NCBI RefSeq assembly: GCF_014164585.1 | Contig: NZ_JACJFM010000018.1 | Coordinates: 36,213-100,212, forward strand | Reading direction: 5' to 3' | Length of the DNA: 64,000 nucleotides | Source: Oceanospirillum sediminis | GTDB lineage: Bacteria; Pseudomonadota; Gammaproteobacteria; Pseudomonadales; Halomonadaceae | Part shown: piece after piece, positions 43,308 through 52,482 of the stretch | How positions within the stretch are numbered: the stretch's first letter is position 1 | How the letters are laid out: the number at the start of each line of letters is the position of its first letter | Notes under the pieces: generated by a model | Told to the model about the DNA's origin: nothing | Database searches by the model: none | The model's input: only the letters and a program-made list of their open reading frames with translations | Position numbers and translations under genes: made by a program

Positions 43308-43339
43308 GTGCTTCTGACATAAAGTAATGAGAAGTGGCC

Positions 43340-44158
43340 ATGGTTGATGTAGTTAAAGAGATTCATGATTCCGATTACAGCGAATGTCTGGAAGGCCCTG
43401 AACTGATCGTGCGATGCTGGGAGCATAAAGGGAGTCTGTCAGAGCAATCGGCCAGGCGTCATAGCCACTGGCACCAACACCTGCGCGGGCAATTGTTATG
43501 TATTGATTCAGGTCTGATTCAGGTAAGAACCGGGCAGGGGAGCTGGATACTTCCACCACAAAGAGCGGGCTGGATACCGCCAGGGGCCATGCACAGTGTT
43601 CATTTTGCCAGCCATCTGAGTGGTCGTTCCCTTCTGTTCAGGCCTGAGCTGTGTGATCTGCTACCTGATATCCCCTGTGTCATTAGTATCAGCGAGGTGC
43701 TTGGAGCATTGATGTTGAGGGCATCAGGATGGGAGAAGTCAATGCCACTGATCCCGGAGCAGAAACGGATTGTGGATGTCATTCTTGATGAGATTCGCTT
43801 ATCTCCTCATGAGTCATTACATTTACCAATACCTCAGGATCGTCGTCTGGAATGTATCACCAGAGCGGTGCTTAAAGAACCGGGCAGTGCCCGTACTGTT
43901 GAGCAATGGGCGACAATAGGCGCTGTTTCTGCGCGGACGCTACGCAGGTTGATGCTGTCTGAAACCGGTATGAGTTTTTCACAATGGAGGCAGCAGGCAA
44001 GATTAGCCCATGCATTGGAAATGCTTTCCAGAGGTGTGTCTGTTACTGAGGTGTCAGAGGCCTGCGGGTATGCATCTCCGGCAAATTTTATTGCTATGTT
44101 TCGCAGAGTCTTTGCTGACTCTCCTGCACATTATCTTGCCTGCAGAACAAAAAAGTAG
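43340..44158 (+). CDS. AraC-family transcriptional regulator
   Basis: Regulator of 272 residues from ATG 43340 (a GTG at 43334 is also possible; GAGAAG lies just upstream). The N-terminal cupin-like effector domain (HSHWHQHLRGQLLCIDSGLIQV.. PPQRAGWIPPGAMHSV) is followed by a C-terminal AraC DNA-binding domain with two helix-turn-helix motifs (VEQWATIGAVSARTLRRL and VTEVSEACGYASPANFIAMFRR, about 180-265). It faces the TSUP transporter gene and probably controls it. The effector is unknown. Confidence 0.9.
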   Translation: MVDVVKEIHDSDYSECLEGPELIVRCWEHKGSLSEQSARRHSHWHQHLRGQLLCIDSGLIQVRTGQGSWILPPQRAGWIPPGAMHSVHFASHLSGRSLLFRPELCDLLPDIPCVISISEVLGALMLRASGWEKSMPLIPEQKRIVDVILDEIRLSPHESLHLPIPQDRRLECITRAVLKEPGSARTVEQWATIGAVSARTLRRLMLSETGMSFSQWRQQARLAHALEMLSRGVSVTEVSEACGYASPANFIAMFRRVFADSPAHYLACRTKK

Positions 44159-44463
44159 TCAGCTGTCGGATATAATTAATTATGCATTTGTTTAATTATT
44201 TTATCTTAAACAGTTGTTTTGTTTTTTGACGGCTAACAGCCTGATTGCAGTAACAGTTTTAAAATGTTTAAAACAAATATGCTGTTAAATTGTCGGTTTT
44301 AGCCTTTAAATGACATGTTTCTGTATTGATCTCCAAATAATGCTCGAATAACGTTGCTGGCAGAATAAAAACAATATCAGGTTTATCGTTCATCTGGTTA
44401 GCCTTTGCCTGGATGTTCTGTTGCCTGGCCAATACTGCGTATGCAGACAAGGAGTTAGTACTA

Positions 44464-45327
44464 ATGACCACAAATACCTTACCTTCTGGCCTTTCCCAGG
44501 AAAAATACCAACAATCATTGGACTTTGCCCGTCTGGCTTCTCAGACTTATGACTGGGATGATTACCTGGTTGTCAATGTAGCATTAAACGTATTCAGTGG
44601 AATCTCTGATATTAAAGCTCAGGACTTCACAACAGATAACTATCACAGAATCGAAAATGGCGGAGGTTATATCGACTGGATTGGTGGTGAAGGGTTGGAT
44701 TACGTGCTGTTTGAAGAAGATGACGGAGATCTGGTGCTTGCTTTCAGAGGAACGGAGCCGTTGTCTGCTGTTGACTGGGTAGAGGATGTTGAGCAGGCTT
44801 TTGGTCAGTCTGAACAATATGAACAGGCTGTAGACCTGGCTAAAGAGCTGCAGGCCGGTGTGATTCAGTATAACCAGGATAATGGGTTACAGGGAGAGGA
44901 TGCCATTGAGCTGTCTTTCACTGGACATAGTCTGGGTGGTGGACTAGCCACTGCTGCGGCACTGGCTACCGGAGAAGAAGCGATAGTGTTTGATGCTGCA
45001 GGCCTGTCGGCCAGCACAATCGCAAACCTGAATCTTGATATTGCAAACGCCACGGCGGTAACCAATTTTAATGTTAAAGGTGATTTCCTGAGTGATCACA
45101 ACGGTCTGATGGACAATTCTACTCTGGGATCAGAGCTGGCAGGCATTGTGGTTGAACAACGTCAGTATGGTGAAACTTACTGGCTGGAAGGCGTTGATGA
45201 CAGGGCAGACTTTGGTGGCTGGCTAGTGCCGGATGATACCTGGGTTGCAGAACAGGCTGAAGCACTGCTGAATCATGCCTGGCATGTTTTCACTTATCAG
45301 CTGGAAGATATGGCATTTATCGCCTGA
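44464..45327 (+). CDS. Class 3 (alpha/beta hydrolase) lipase
   Basis: 287-residue lipase of the Lipase_3 family. Nucleophile elbow GHSLGGG with Ser156, preceded by the typical LAFRGTE segment and VEDVEQAF; DFLSDH and HAWHVF near the C terminus may provide Asp and His. The ATG at 44464 has a strong AAGGAG (44448-44453) and encodes a protein without a signal peptide. However, the frame stays open upstream to 44338 and reads like a signal peptide (hydrophobic core ending NTAYA-D), with no ATG/GTG/TTG except an ATG in the middle of the hydrophobic core (44413) and an ATA at 44365. Cellular location is therefore unresolved. Confidence 0.85.
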   Translation: MTTNTLPSGLSQEKYQQSLDFARLASQTYDWDDYLVVNVALNVFSGISDIKAQDFTTDNYHRIENGGGYIDWIGGEGLDYVLFEEDDGDLVLAFRGTEPLSAVDWVEDVEQAFGQSEQYEQAVDLAKELQAGVIQYNQDNGLQGEDAIELSFTGHSLGGGLATAAALATGEEAIVFDAAGLSASTIANLNLDIANATAVTNFNVKGDFLSDHNGLMDNSTLGSELAGIVVEQRQYGETYWLEGVDDRADFGGWLVPDDTWVAEQAEALLNHAWHVFTYQLEDMAFIA

Positions 45328-45397
45328 TTGCTCGTGCTATATTTGGAAACCTTATTTACAAGACTTCAGTGTCATGAAATAGTTTTCGGATATGTAT

Positions 45398-45444
45398 AAA
45401 TCACTACTTATCTTATGGTTATGCGAGTAAGTAGTGATTTTTTA
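45398..45444 (+). terminator. Strong terminator after the lipase gene
   Basis: AAATCACTACTTA (45398-45410) pairs perfectly with TAAGTAGTGATTT (45428-45440), followed by TTT. Confidence 0.75.
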
Positions 45445-45795
45445 AATGTATTATTTATACCCTTCTTTAAATTCATAACCTGTTCTGAAACTTCATGTCT
45501 GATATATTGGTATATTGTTTTTGCTTCTTTATATTTTGAGAACCAGTTCTCTTTTCAGGTATAGTTTGTACATGTTGTTACCCTGTGATGCAATATAAGT
45601 GACAAAAACAAACAGCTTTGTATTAAAGTTCTGCCGTATGTTTTCCGATATATCTTTCAAAGGGTATAGTGCATATTACCGGTGTTTTATTCCGGTTCCA
45701 GAATTTCTCTATGGTCCGTGGCTATAGTTAATATCTTTTTTTCCGAACTAAATATCCTTATACGGGTCACACAGTGTTGTGTAAGGGGGCAGGTT
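45441..45795. other. AT-rich intergenic region
   Basis: No gene or clear operator seen. It provides promoter space for the hypothetical gene at 45796; an in-frame upstream ATG at 45682 is considered untranslated. Confidence 0.45.
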
Positions 45796-46338
45796 ATGGA
45801 TCTCAGAATTTATACCAGAAGTAAAATGGCTGCTGACAGTCGATCTATGTCAGTGGACCGTTCTGCCGGAACAGATTTTTCACAGATTTACACTCACTCT
45901 GTTGCCGGGCAGGGACGTCAGGGGGAGTCTGACAGATACAAAGACAGAGCACAGGATGTTATCTCCCAACGAAAGTTCAAAGATAGTCGTGAACTGTCTT
46001 TTACCTCAATTGGGGTACAGGATTTACCACTGGATGCTGCACGCAAGTTTTATCAGGTGCGGCTGCAGTATGGTATTCCGTTACCACCAGAAGAGCTGTC
46101 ATTTGATGCTGAAGGCAACCTGATTCTGCCTGCAGATTATCCATATGCCTATCAGATGAAACAGGCCTTTGAACAAAGTCCTGATTTGCGTCGCATGATT
46201 CAGGAGTACAGCGTACAGGCTTCATCTTTTGCTGAAATTCAGTCCAGAATGCCTTTTGCGGATGCTGAACAGGATGATGTTGCCAGGGCTCGTTTTGAAC
46301 AGATGGTTCGTATGTCCAGTTACAAACGTACAGTGTAA
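45796..46338 (+). CDS. Hypothetical protein, 180 residues
   Basis: Soluble, charged protein beginning MDLRIYTRSKMAADSRS. The N-terminal 60 residues are Ser/Arg/Gln-rich and probably disordered; the rest is compact (FTSIGVQDLPLDAARKFYQV, PLPPEELSFDAEGNLILPAD, helical end with ARARFEQMVRMSSYKR). No family is recognised. The ATG at 45796 follows AGGGGGCAGG, a good ribosome-binding site, which makes it preferable to 45682. Similar overall design to the EF-hand gene at 10370 (short basic start, no signal peptide) but no shared motif. Confidence 0.65.
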   Translation: MDLRIYTRSKMAADSRSMSVDRSAGTDFSQIYTHSVAGQGRQGESDRYKDRAQDVISQRKFKDSRELSFTSIGVQDLPLDAARKFYQVRLQYGIPLPPEELSFDAEGNLILPADYPYAYQMKQAFEQSPDLRRMIQEYSVQASSFAEIQSRMPFADAEQDDVARARFEQMVRMSSYKRTV

Positions 46339-46405
46339 GTCTTCATCATCTGAAGGGATATTAAGGCTTGATCAGGGAATACTATGGCAACAGATATTTT
46401 CGTGT

Positions 46406-47293
46406 TTAACAACCTGATTCATTACTTTTCAGGGCCTCAGCCAGAAAGTCAGTGAGTAGCCTGACCTTAGGTGAAAGCTGTCGATTGTGTGGGTAAAGCG
46501 CCCAGACTCCTTCTGCTGATGGCCGATGTTTTTTGAGTAACTCTTTTAAGCTGCCTTCCTCCAGCACCTGCTGCACATAAAAGTCAGGTAATTGTACAAT
46601 TCCGATATGTTTCAATGCGGCGTCCAGTAACGCATTGCCGCTATTGCAGCGAATACTGCCTGTCAGTTTCATCTGCCGTTCTTGTCCCATATCATTAAAA
46701 CGCCAGTAATCCAGAGTACCCAGCAGGCAGTTATGCTGATTGAGTTCGGATAAAGTATGGGGCTCTCCATGACTTTCAATGTAATCCGGGCTGGCACACA
46801 GGTGTAGCTGACGACCTGTTAGCCTTCGGGCCATCATACTGGAATCATGCAATCTCCCCAGGCGGATTGCCAGGTCGGTTCCACTCTCAACAAGATCCAG
46901 CTGTTGATTTGTCAGTTGTAAGCGAATATCCAGTTCAGGATAAAGGCAGGCAAAATCATTGATCAGAGGCGCTATAATCTGTTCACCATAAATAATGGGG
47001 GCGGTCAGATTTAACTTTCCTTTAGGTGTGGATTGCAGTTGGGTAACAGCACGTTCTGCTTCCTCAAGACCATCCAGTAACGGGCGGCAATGCTGATAAT
47101 ACAGCTGGCCAGCTTCGGTAACAGAGACTTTACGTGTTGTCCTGTACAGTAGCTTAACGGCCATGCGCTGTTCAAGCTGGCTAATCTGACGACTGACCTG
47201 CGCGGTTGATATATTGAGTCGTCGGGAAGCTTTGGTAAAACTTCCTGTTTCAACGACAGCGACAAATTCAGCTAATCCTTCCCACTGTTGCAT
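46406..47293 (-). CDS. LysR-family regulator facing frmA
   Basis: LTTR of 295 residues: N-terminal helix-turn-helix (GLAEFVAVVETGSFTKASRRLNIS.. VSRQISQLEQ), effector-binding domain from about 90. Divergent from frmA with 138 bases between, containing a perfect 10-bp inverted repeat. Other bacteria place a LysR gene beside the formaldehyde-detoxification genes, so it probably controls frmA and perhaps fghA. The C-terminal region resembles the family of LTTRs ending in LFPHNRQLSPKVRLLTDFL. Confidence 0.9.
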   Translation of the reverse strand: MQQWEGLAEFVAVVETGSFTKASRRLNISTAQVSRQISQLEQRMAVKLLYRTTRKVSVTEAGQLYYQHCRPLLDGLEEAERAVTQLQSTPKGKLNLTAPIIYGEQIIAPLINDFACLYPELDIRLQLTNQQLDLVESGTDLAIRLGRLHDSSMMARRLTGRQLHLCASPDYIESHGEPHTLSELNQHNCLLGTLDYWRFNDMGQERQMKLTGSIRCNSGNALLDAALKHIGIVQLPDFYVQQVLEEGSLKELLKKHRPSAEGVWALYPHNRQLSPKVRLLTDFLAEALKSNESGC

Positions 47294-47353
47294 AAAATGA
47301 CAGAAACCCTGTTTATCAGTTTGATTATTACAATACGGAAAAAGTCATTTTAT
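47292..47353. promoter_or_regulatory. Perfect 10-bp inverted repeat in lysR-frmA interval
   Basis: ATAAAATGAC (47292-47301) and GTCATTTTAT (47344-47353) are exact inverted copies, 42 bases apart, flanking the promoter region between lysR and frmA. Candidate paired operator half-sites. Inference only. Confidence 0.4.
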
Positions 47354-47422
47354 AAAAATCGGGATTATCTTTCTCTGCTTAATAACTAAACTGAAGGTGA
47401 GTTGATAATAAATTTCTGATGA

Positions 47423-48562
<1,140 letters not shown>

Positions 48563-48569
48563 TAAGGAA

Positions 48570-48598
48570 GCGCCATAGCCGTCGGTTATGGCGCTTTT
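48570..48598 (+). terminator. Hairpin between frmA and fghA
   Basis: GCGCCATA-gccgtcggt-TATGGCGC (48570-48594) followed by TTTTATTTT. A typical intrinsic terminator inside the pair, expected to lower fghA expression relative to frmA unless it reads through or fghA has its own promoter. Confidence 0.7.
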
Positions 48599-48659
48599 AT
48601 TTTGCCTGTTTATTCGATGATTCTTATCGGACTTACTCTGATGTGAGAAGGAATACGCT

Positions 48660-49499
48660 GTGGAAAATATCAGTAAAAATAAAAGCTTCGGTGGCTGGCA
48701 CAAGCAGTATAGTCATGTATCCAGTGTACTGAATTGTGAAATGCGTTTTGCTATTTATCTGCCTCCTGCGGCGAATGAAAAACCTGTACCGGTACTGTAC
48801 TGGCTGTCAGGGCTAACCTGTACCGACGAAAACTTTATGCAGAAAGCAGGTGCGTTTCGTAAGGCTGCAGAGCTGGGCATTGCCATTGTCGCACCGGATA
48901 CCAGCCCAAGAGGGGATGATGTCGCTGATGATGAAGGCTATGACCTGGGTAAAGGTGCCGGTTTTTATCTTAATGCGACCCAGGCTCCCTGGGATAAGCA
49001 CTATCGGATGTATGACTACATCGTAAAAGAACTGCCTGAGCTGGTTGAGCAAACCTTCCCTGTGACTCAGCAAAGAGCGATTGCCGGTCACTCTATGGGA
49101 GGGCATGGCGCTATTACCATCGGCCTTAAAAATCCGGAACGTTACAGTTCAATTTCTGCATTCAGTCCTATTTGTCACCCTGTTAAAGCACCATGGGGAC
49201 AGAAAGCCTTCTCGGCGTATCTGGGTGCTGGTGAACAGGCATTATGGGCGGAATACGATTCCTGTGAGCTGATCAGGCAAACGGTTAACCAGGCATCTGA
49301 TAGGCTGAATATCCGTGTTGATCAGGGTGAAGATGATGATTTCCTTCAGCAGCAACTAATGCCTGAAGCATTGGAACAGGCTGCTAAAGAAGCGGATTAT
49401 CCGGTTGAAGTACATCGCCATAAAGGCTATGACCACAGCTATTACTTCATCAGCAGTTTTATTGATGATCATCTGGAGTTCCATGCCCGTTTCTTGTAA
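48660..49499 (+). CDS. fghA: S-formylglutathione hydrolase
   Basis: Cytosolic esterase-D-like serine hydrolase (279 residues) releasing formate and glutathione from S-formylglutathione, the second step after frmA. Nucleophile Ser in GHSMGGHGA (near residue 147), LSGLTCTDENF oxyanion segment and Asp/His near DQGEDD and HKGYDHSYYF near the C terminus, all matching the family. The start is GTG at 48660 with AGAAGGA upstream. 97 bases after frmA, with a terminator-like hairpin between. Confidence 0.96.
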   Translation: MENISKNKSFGGWHKQYSHVSSVLNCEMRFAIYLPPAANEKPVPVLYWLSGLTCTDENFMQKAGAFRKAAELGIAIVAPDTSPRGDDVADDEGYDLGKGAGFYLNATQAPWDKHYRMYDYIVKELPELVEQTFPVTQQRAIAGHSMGGHGAITIGLKNPERYSSISAFSPICHPVKAPWGQKAFSAYLGAGEQALWAEYDSCELIRQTVNQASDRLNIRVDQGEDDDFLQQQLMPEALEQAAKEADYPVEVHRHKGYDHSYYFISSFIDDHLEFHARFL

Positions 49500-49510
49500 G
49501 CGTCCAGCAT

Positions 49511-49540
49511 AAAGGAGGCCGTTTTGCCTCCTTTATGTAA
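49511..49540. terminator. Bidirectional terminator
   Basis: AAAGGAGGC-cgtttt-GCCTCCTTT (49511-49534), ending fghA and, on the other strand, the nudC-side transcript. Confidence 0.75.
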
Positions 49541-49592
49541 TACCTGAATAGCATTCGTATAATGACAGCAGAGAGTTCGTATGACTCAGGCG

Positions 49593-49796
49593 TCAATGGC
49601 AAAAACTTAATAAAAACTGTTTCAGGTGTTCGGCCATAGAATCCAGTTGCTGATTAACCGATTCAGAGACAGGCGCATGTCGTTGTACATTATCGGCTAA
49701 TGGCCGGACTTGTTGGGCACTGCTATCAACCGTGAGCAGTGCTTGATGCTGTTCCTGAGTACCCCTGGCAATTTCCTGGCTGGTCAGGTTCAGCAT
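49593..49796 (-). pseudogene. Chemoreceptor C-terminal-like fragment
   Basis: A 67-residue reading, start ATG 49796 without a ribosome-binding site, in the frame after nudC. Sequence such as EIARGTQEQHQALLTVDSSA and NQQLDSMAEHLKQFLLSF resembles the helical C-terminal end of methyl-accepting chemotaxis proteins. The open frame continues upstream into nudC. It may be a remnant of a chemoreceptor or a small nudC-coupled gene of unknown role. Low support. Confidence 0.35.
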
Positions 49797-49842
49797 CTGA
49801 TGCTGGATATGATGTAAAGGCTGCTCCGCCTGTTTGATAACT

Positions 49843-50667
49843 CTACACTCTGGCGTCGATAAAAGCCTGTATCAATTGACCGGAAATTGTGGCAGTTCCC
49901 GGACGAAGAGGAAATTCATCCGGTGTACCCCAGCGAGCTTCGGTAATTTCATGGCCATCAACGCAAATATCGCCGCTATCATATTCACACAGAAAACCCA
50001 GCATTAAAGAGTGGGGAAAAGGCCAGCTCTGACTGGAGAAATAACGAGGGGGCTTAACTTTAATACCCACTTCTTCAAATATTTCCCTGTGTACTGCTTG
50101 TTCAACACTTTCTCCTGGATCAATAAAGCCTGCGATACAACTGAAATAGCCTGCTTTAAAACTGGCATTGTGCGCCAGCAGAATTTCGTTATCTTTATAG
50201 ATCAGGGCTATGATGCAAGGGTTGATTCTTGGATACTGACGATAGTGACAGGCATCGCAACACATGGCATTTTCATGAGAGTGCATACGGGTCTTACTGC
50301 CACATCGGCTGCAAAAGTTATGTTCCTGTTCCCAGGTCAGCAACTGACTGGCACTGGCGATCAGTTCAAAAACCTGGCTTTTCATCTCCATCAGTAAAGA
50401 TCGGAAGCTGGCTGTAGAAAAACTTTTCTGCAGTACATCGGATTGTTGTAGCCACTCACTCCAGGAGTGCTCCCGGCTGGTATAAACCGGTTGATCATCA
50501 AAATCACTGACATATCGCCAGCTGACATCGGGTAGTAACTGAGCCAGTTCGCGAGCGGAATGCAGTACCTGTGATGATTGACCCGTAATAAGATCATGAT
50601 GAATGAAAATAATCAGCAGACTGTCAGTCGGTAACTGATGTGTCTGGCAGTGTCGAATTGTTGTCAT
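49843..50667 (-). CDS. nudC: NADH pyrophosphatase / NAD-capped RNA hydrolase
   Basis: Cytosolic Nudix hydrolase that decaps NAD-RNA and cleaves NAD(H) to NMN(H) and AMP. 274 residues: N-terminal domain, zinc ribbon CSRCGSKTRMHSHEN..CDAC, Nudix box GFIDPGES(x)8REIFEEVGI (near 180-203) with the catalytic Glu cluster, and the NudC-specific SQSWPFPHSLMLGF. The family's usual length is 257-315. One short gene lies 46 bases downstream on the same strand. Confidence 0.95.
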   Translation of the reverse strand: MTTIRHCQTHQLPTDSLLIIFIHHDLITGQSSQVLHSARELAQLLPDVSWRYVSDFDDQPVYTSREHSWSEWLQQSDVLQKSFSTASFRSLLMEMKSQVFELIASASQLLTWEQEHNFCSRCGSKTRMHSHENAMCCDACHYRQYPRINPCIIALIYKDNEILLAHNASFKAGYFSCIAGFIDPGESVEQAVHREIFEEVGIKVKPPRYFSSQSWPFPHSLMLGFLCEYDSGDICVDGHEITEARWGTPDEFPLRPGTATISGQLIQAFIDARV

Positions 50668-50743
50668 TATCTTTCTGCTTTATTGGTACGAGAAAACAAG
50701 ATAATAGTGCATAATATCCGTTCATTAAATTAACAGGTGTGTT

Positions 50744-51214
50744 ATGAGAGTTTGTGGCGTAGAACTGAAAGGCAGTGAAGCTTTAATTTGTTTGTTGGCC
50801 AGATCGGATGATCTGTTTGATATTCCTGACTGCCGTCAGGTCCGTTTCAGCATTAAGCATATTGATGATCAGCAGCAAGTGAGGTACTTTCAGCAGTCTT
50901 TTTTGAAGCTGATGCAGGATTACAAGGTTGATCGTGTTGTCATTCGTCAGCGCCCTCATAAAGGTAAATTTGCAGGCAGTGCCGCGGGCTTTAAAATGGA
51001 AGGTGCTTTGCAGGCACTGGCAGATCTTGACGTATTGGTTATGACACCATCCCATATTAAAGAACAGTTGAAACATACTCCTATGCCGGTCGATTTTAGT
51101 GAGACTGGCCTGAAGCAGTATCAGGAAACAGCTTTTACTACAGCATTTGCTTATCTGAGTCACCCAAAAGTGCTGAAAGGGGAAATTAACCCTTGGTTGG
51201 AAAAGGCAGAATAA
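50744..51214 (+). CDS. DUF3010 family protein
   Basis: 156-residue soluble protein typical of DUF3010: start MRVCGVELKGSEA, middle DYKVDRVVIRQRPHKGKFAGSAAGFKMEGAL, which recalls an RNase H-like fold with an Asp/Lys-rich cleft. Function is unknown; found mainly in marine gammaproteobacteria. Divergent from nudC with 76 bases between. A GG(A/T) hairpin with a T-tract follows. Confidence 0.88.
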   Translation: MRVCGVELKGSEALICLLARSDDLFDIPDCRQVRFSIKHIDDQQQVRYFQQSFLKLMQDYKVDRVVIRQRPHKGKFAGSAAGFKMEGALQALADLDVLVMTPSHIKEQLKHTPMPVDFSETGLKQYQETAFTTAFAYLSHPKVLKGEINPWLEKAE

Positions 51215-51226
51215 GCCTTATTTTTC

Positions 51227-51264
51227 GGAGCTGGATTTTATCCGGCTCCTGGTGTCTTTTTTAT
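51227..51264 (+). terminator. Terminator-like hairpin after DUF3010 gene
   Basis: GGAGCTGGAT-ttt-ATCCGGCTCC (51227-51249), ten pairs including one G-U, with CTTTTTT six bases on. Confidence 0.55.
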
Positions 51265-51387
51265 GAATCATCTCCTGCCATTGCTGGTTTCTGGTAGCTT
51301 GTTTTTCTGATTTTTATTTGCAGCAGTCTATCACCGGAAGCCCTTCGCTCAGAAATTTGTGCGGATTGTTATTTATTCGATTGGTCT

Positions 51388-52272
51388 TCAGACCCGAAGG
51401 GCAATAAACCTTTCCCAAAGGTCAATTGCCAGTTGGCTATGAGCTTTATCTCTTTTCCTTATCAGGCACATAGGCACATCACTCTGATTGGCAAAGTTTT
51501 CTACCTGTAATGGCACCAGGTCACCCTGTTTGAGTTCGTGGTTTACCATATGCAAGGGAATTCTTGCCCAGCCACTCCGGCTTAGCAGCAAGGCTTTTTT
51601 AACCAGGTAATCATCGGCATACCAGCGTAAGCCTCCTGGGATAACATTGACATGATCATAGGCCCGGCGTGTGCCGCTGTCCGCAATCAGTATATGAGGG
51701 TACTGGCGCATAACTTTATGTGTAAGTACTCCATCAGGGGTCTGTTCTCTGATATAGCCCGGAGCAGCGACACATATTAATCTGACTGAAAAAAGCTCTT
51801 TAAACTCATAATCCTGGGTCAGACCGGTATAAGGGCCGATGGCCAGGTCCGCTTTATCTGTATCCAACTGCTCTGGCAACCCGGACAGATGCTGGGTAGT
51901 AATGTTCAGACTGACATCGGGTGTTTGTTCTGCAAACTCTTTTATCGCCTTCAGTTCTGCAGGAACCGTTCCCATAGCGCTCAGAGCAATGTTCAGTTGT
52001 TGTGGTGTACCAGCGGTAAGCTGATGGCCCAGCTGTTCCAGATCAGATGAGCTGACCAGCAACTGTCTGGCTTGTTTATAGAAAGCTTTCCCTTCTGATG
52101 TGAGTACAGGTCGATACTGGCTTCTGTCCAGTAACTGAATGTCAAACTCCCTCTCCAGTGATTGAATGGCAGCACTGACCGTGGACTGAGTTTTGTGGAT
52201 ATGTTCCGCTGCTGCACGGAAAGTACCGCATTGCACAACGGCAGCGAAGGCTCTGAGTTGCTCGAATGTCAT
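51388..52272 (-). CDS. LysR-family regulator facing a TSUP gene
   Basis: LTTR of 294 residues beginning MTFEQLRAFAAVVQCGTFRAAAEHIHKTQSTVSAAIQSLE-like helix-turn-helix (about 3-62), effector domain from about 90 (NIALSAMGTVPAEL). Divergent from a TSUP transporter; the interval contains two palindromic AATCG..CGATT motifs, so this is probably the regulator of the transporter. Effector unknown; could be a sulfur- or carboxylate-related metabolite given the target. Confidence 0.9.
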   Translation of the reverse strand: MTFEQLRAFAAVVQCGTFRAAAEHIHKTQSTVSAAIQSLEREFDIQLLDRSQYRPVLTSEGKAFYKQARQLLVSSSDLEQLGHQLTAGTPQQLNIALSAMGTVPAELKAIKEFAEQTPDVSLNITTQHLSGLPEQLDTDKADLAIGPYTGLTQDYEFKELFSVRLICVAAPGYIREQTPDGVLTHKVMRQYPHILIADSGTRRAYDHVNVIPGGLRWYADDYLVKKALLLSRSGWARIPLHMVNHELKQGDLVPLQVENFANQSDVPMCLIRKRDKAHSQLAIDLWERFIALRV

Positions 52273-52351
52273 ATCGGTCTCCTGGTATCTTTGTCAGTAT
52301 ACCTTGCGCAAACACGTCTGGCTTGCTTGTCAAATCCTATTTATATCTTAG

Positions 52352-52402
52352 ATAATCGTTTTTTACGATTATATTGATTTAAATATATCGTTATTTTTCG
52401 AT
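52352..52402. promoter_or_regulatory. Two ATCG-n-CGAT dyads in lysR-TSUP interval
   Basis: ATAATCG-tttttta-CGATTAT (52352-52372) and ATCG-ttattttt-CGAT (52387-52402), centres 33 bases apart, in the divergent promoter region. Similar arms and spacing suggest two operator copies for the LysR protein. Confidence 0.5.
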
Positions 52403-52482
52403 TGTTGAAGTATTTATTCTTGCATCGTTCTCTGACTGGGATCAGTCAATTCGTATGATAAAGTTTGATGCTGGAGATAAAT

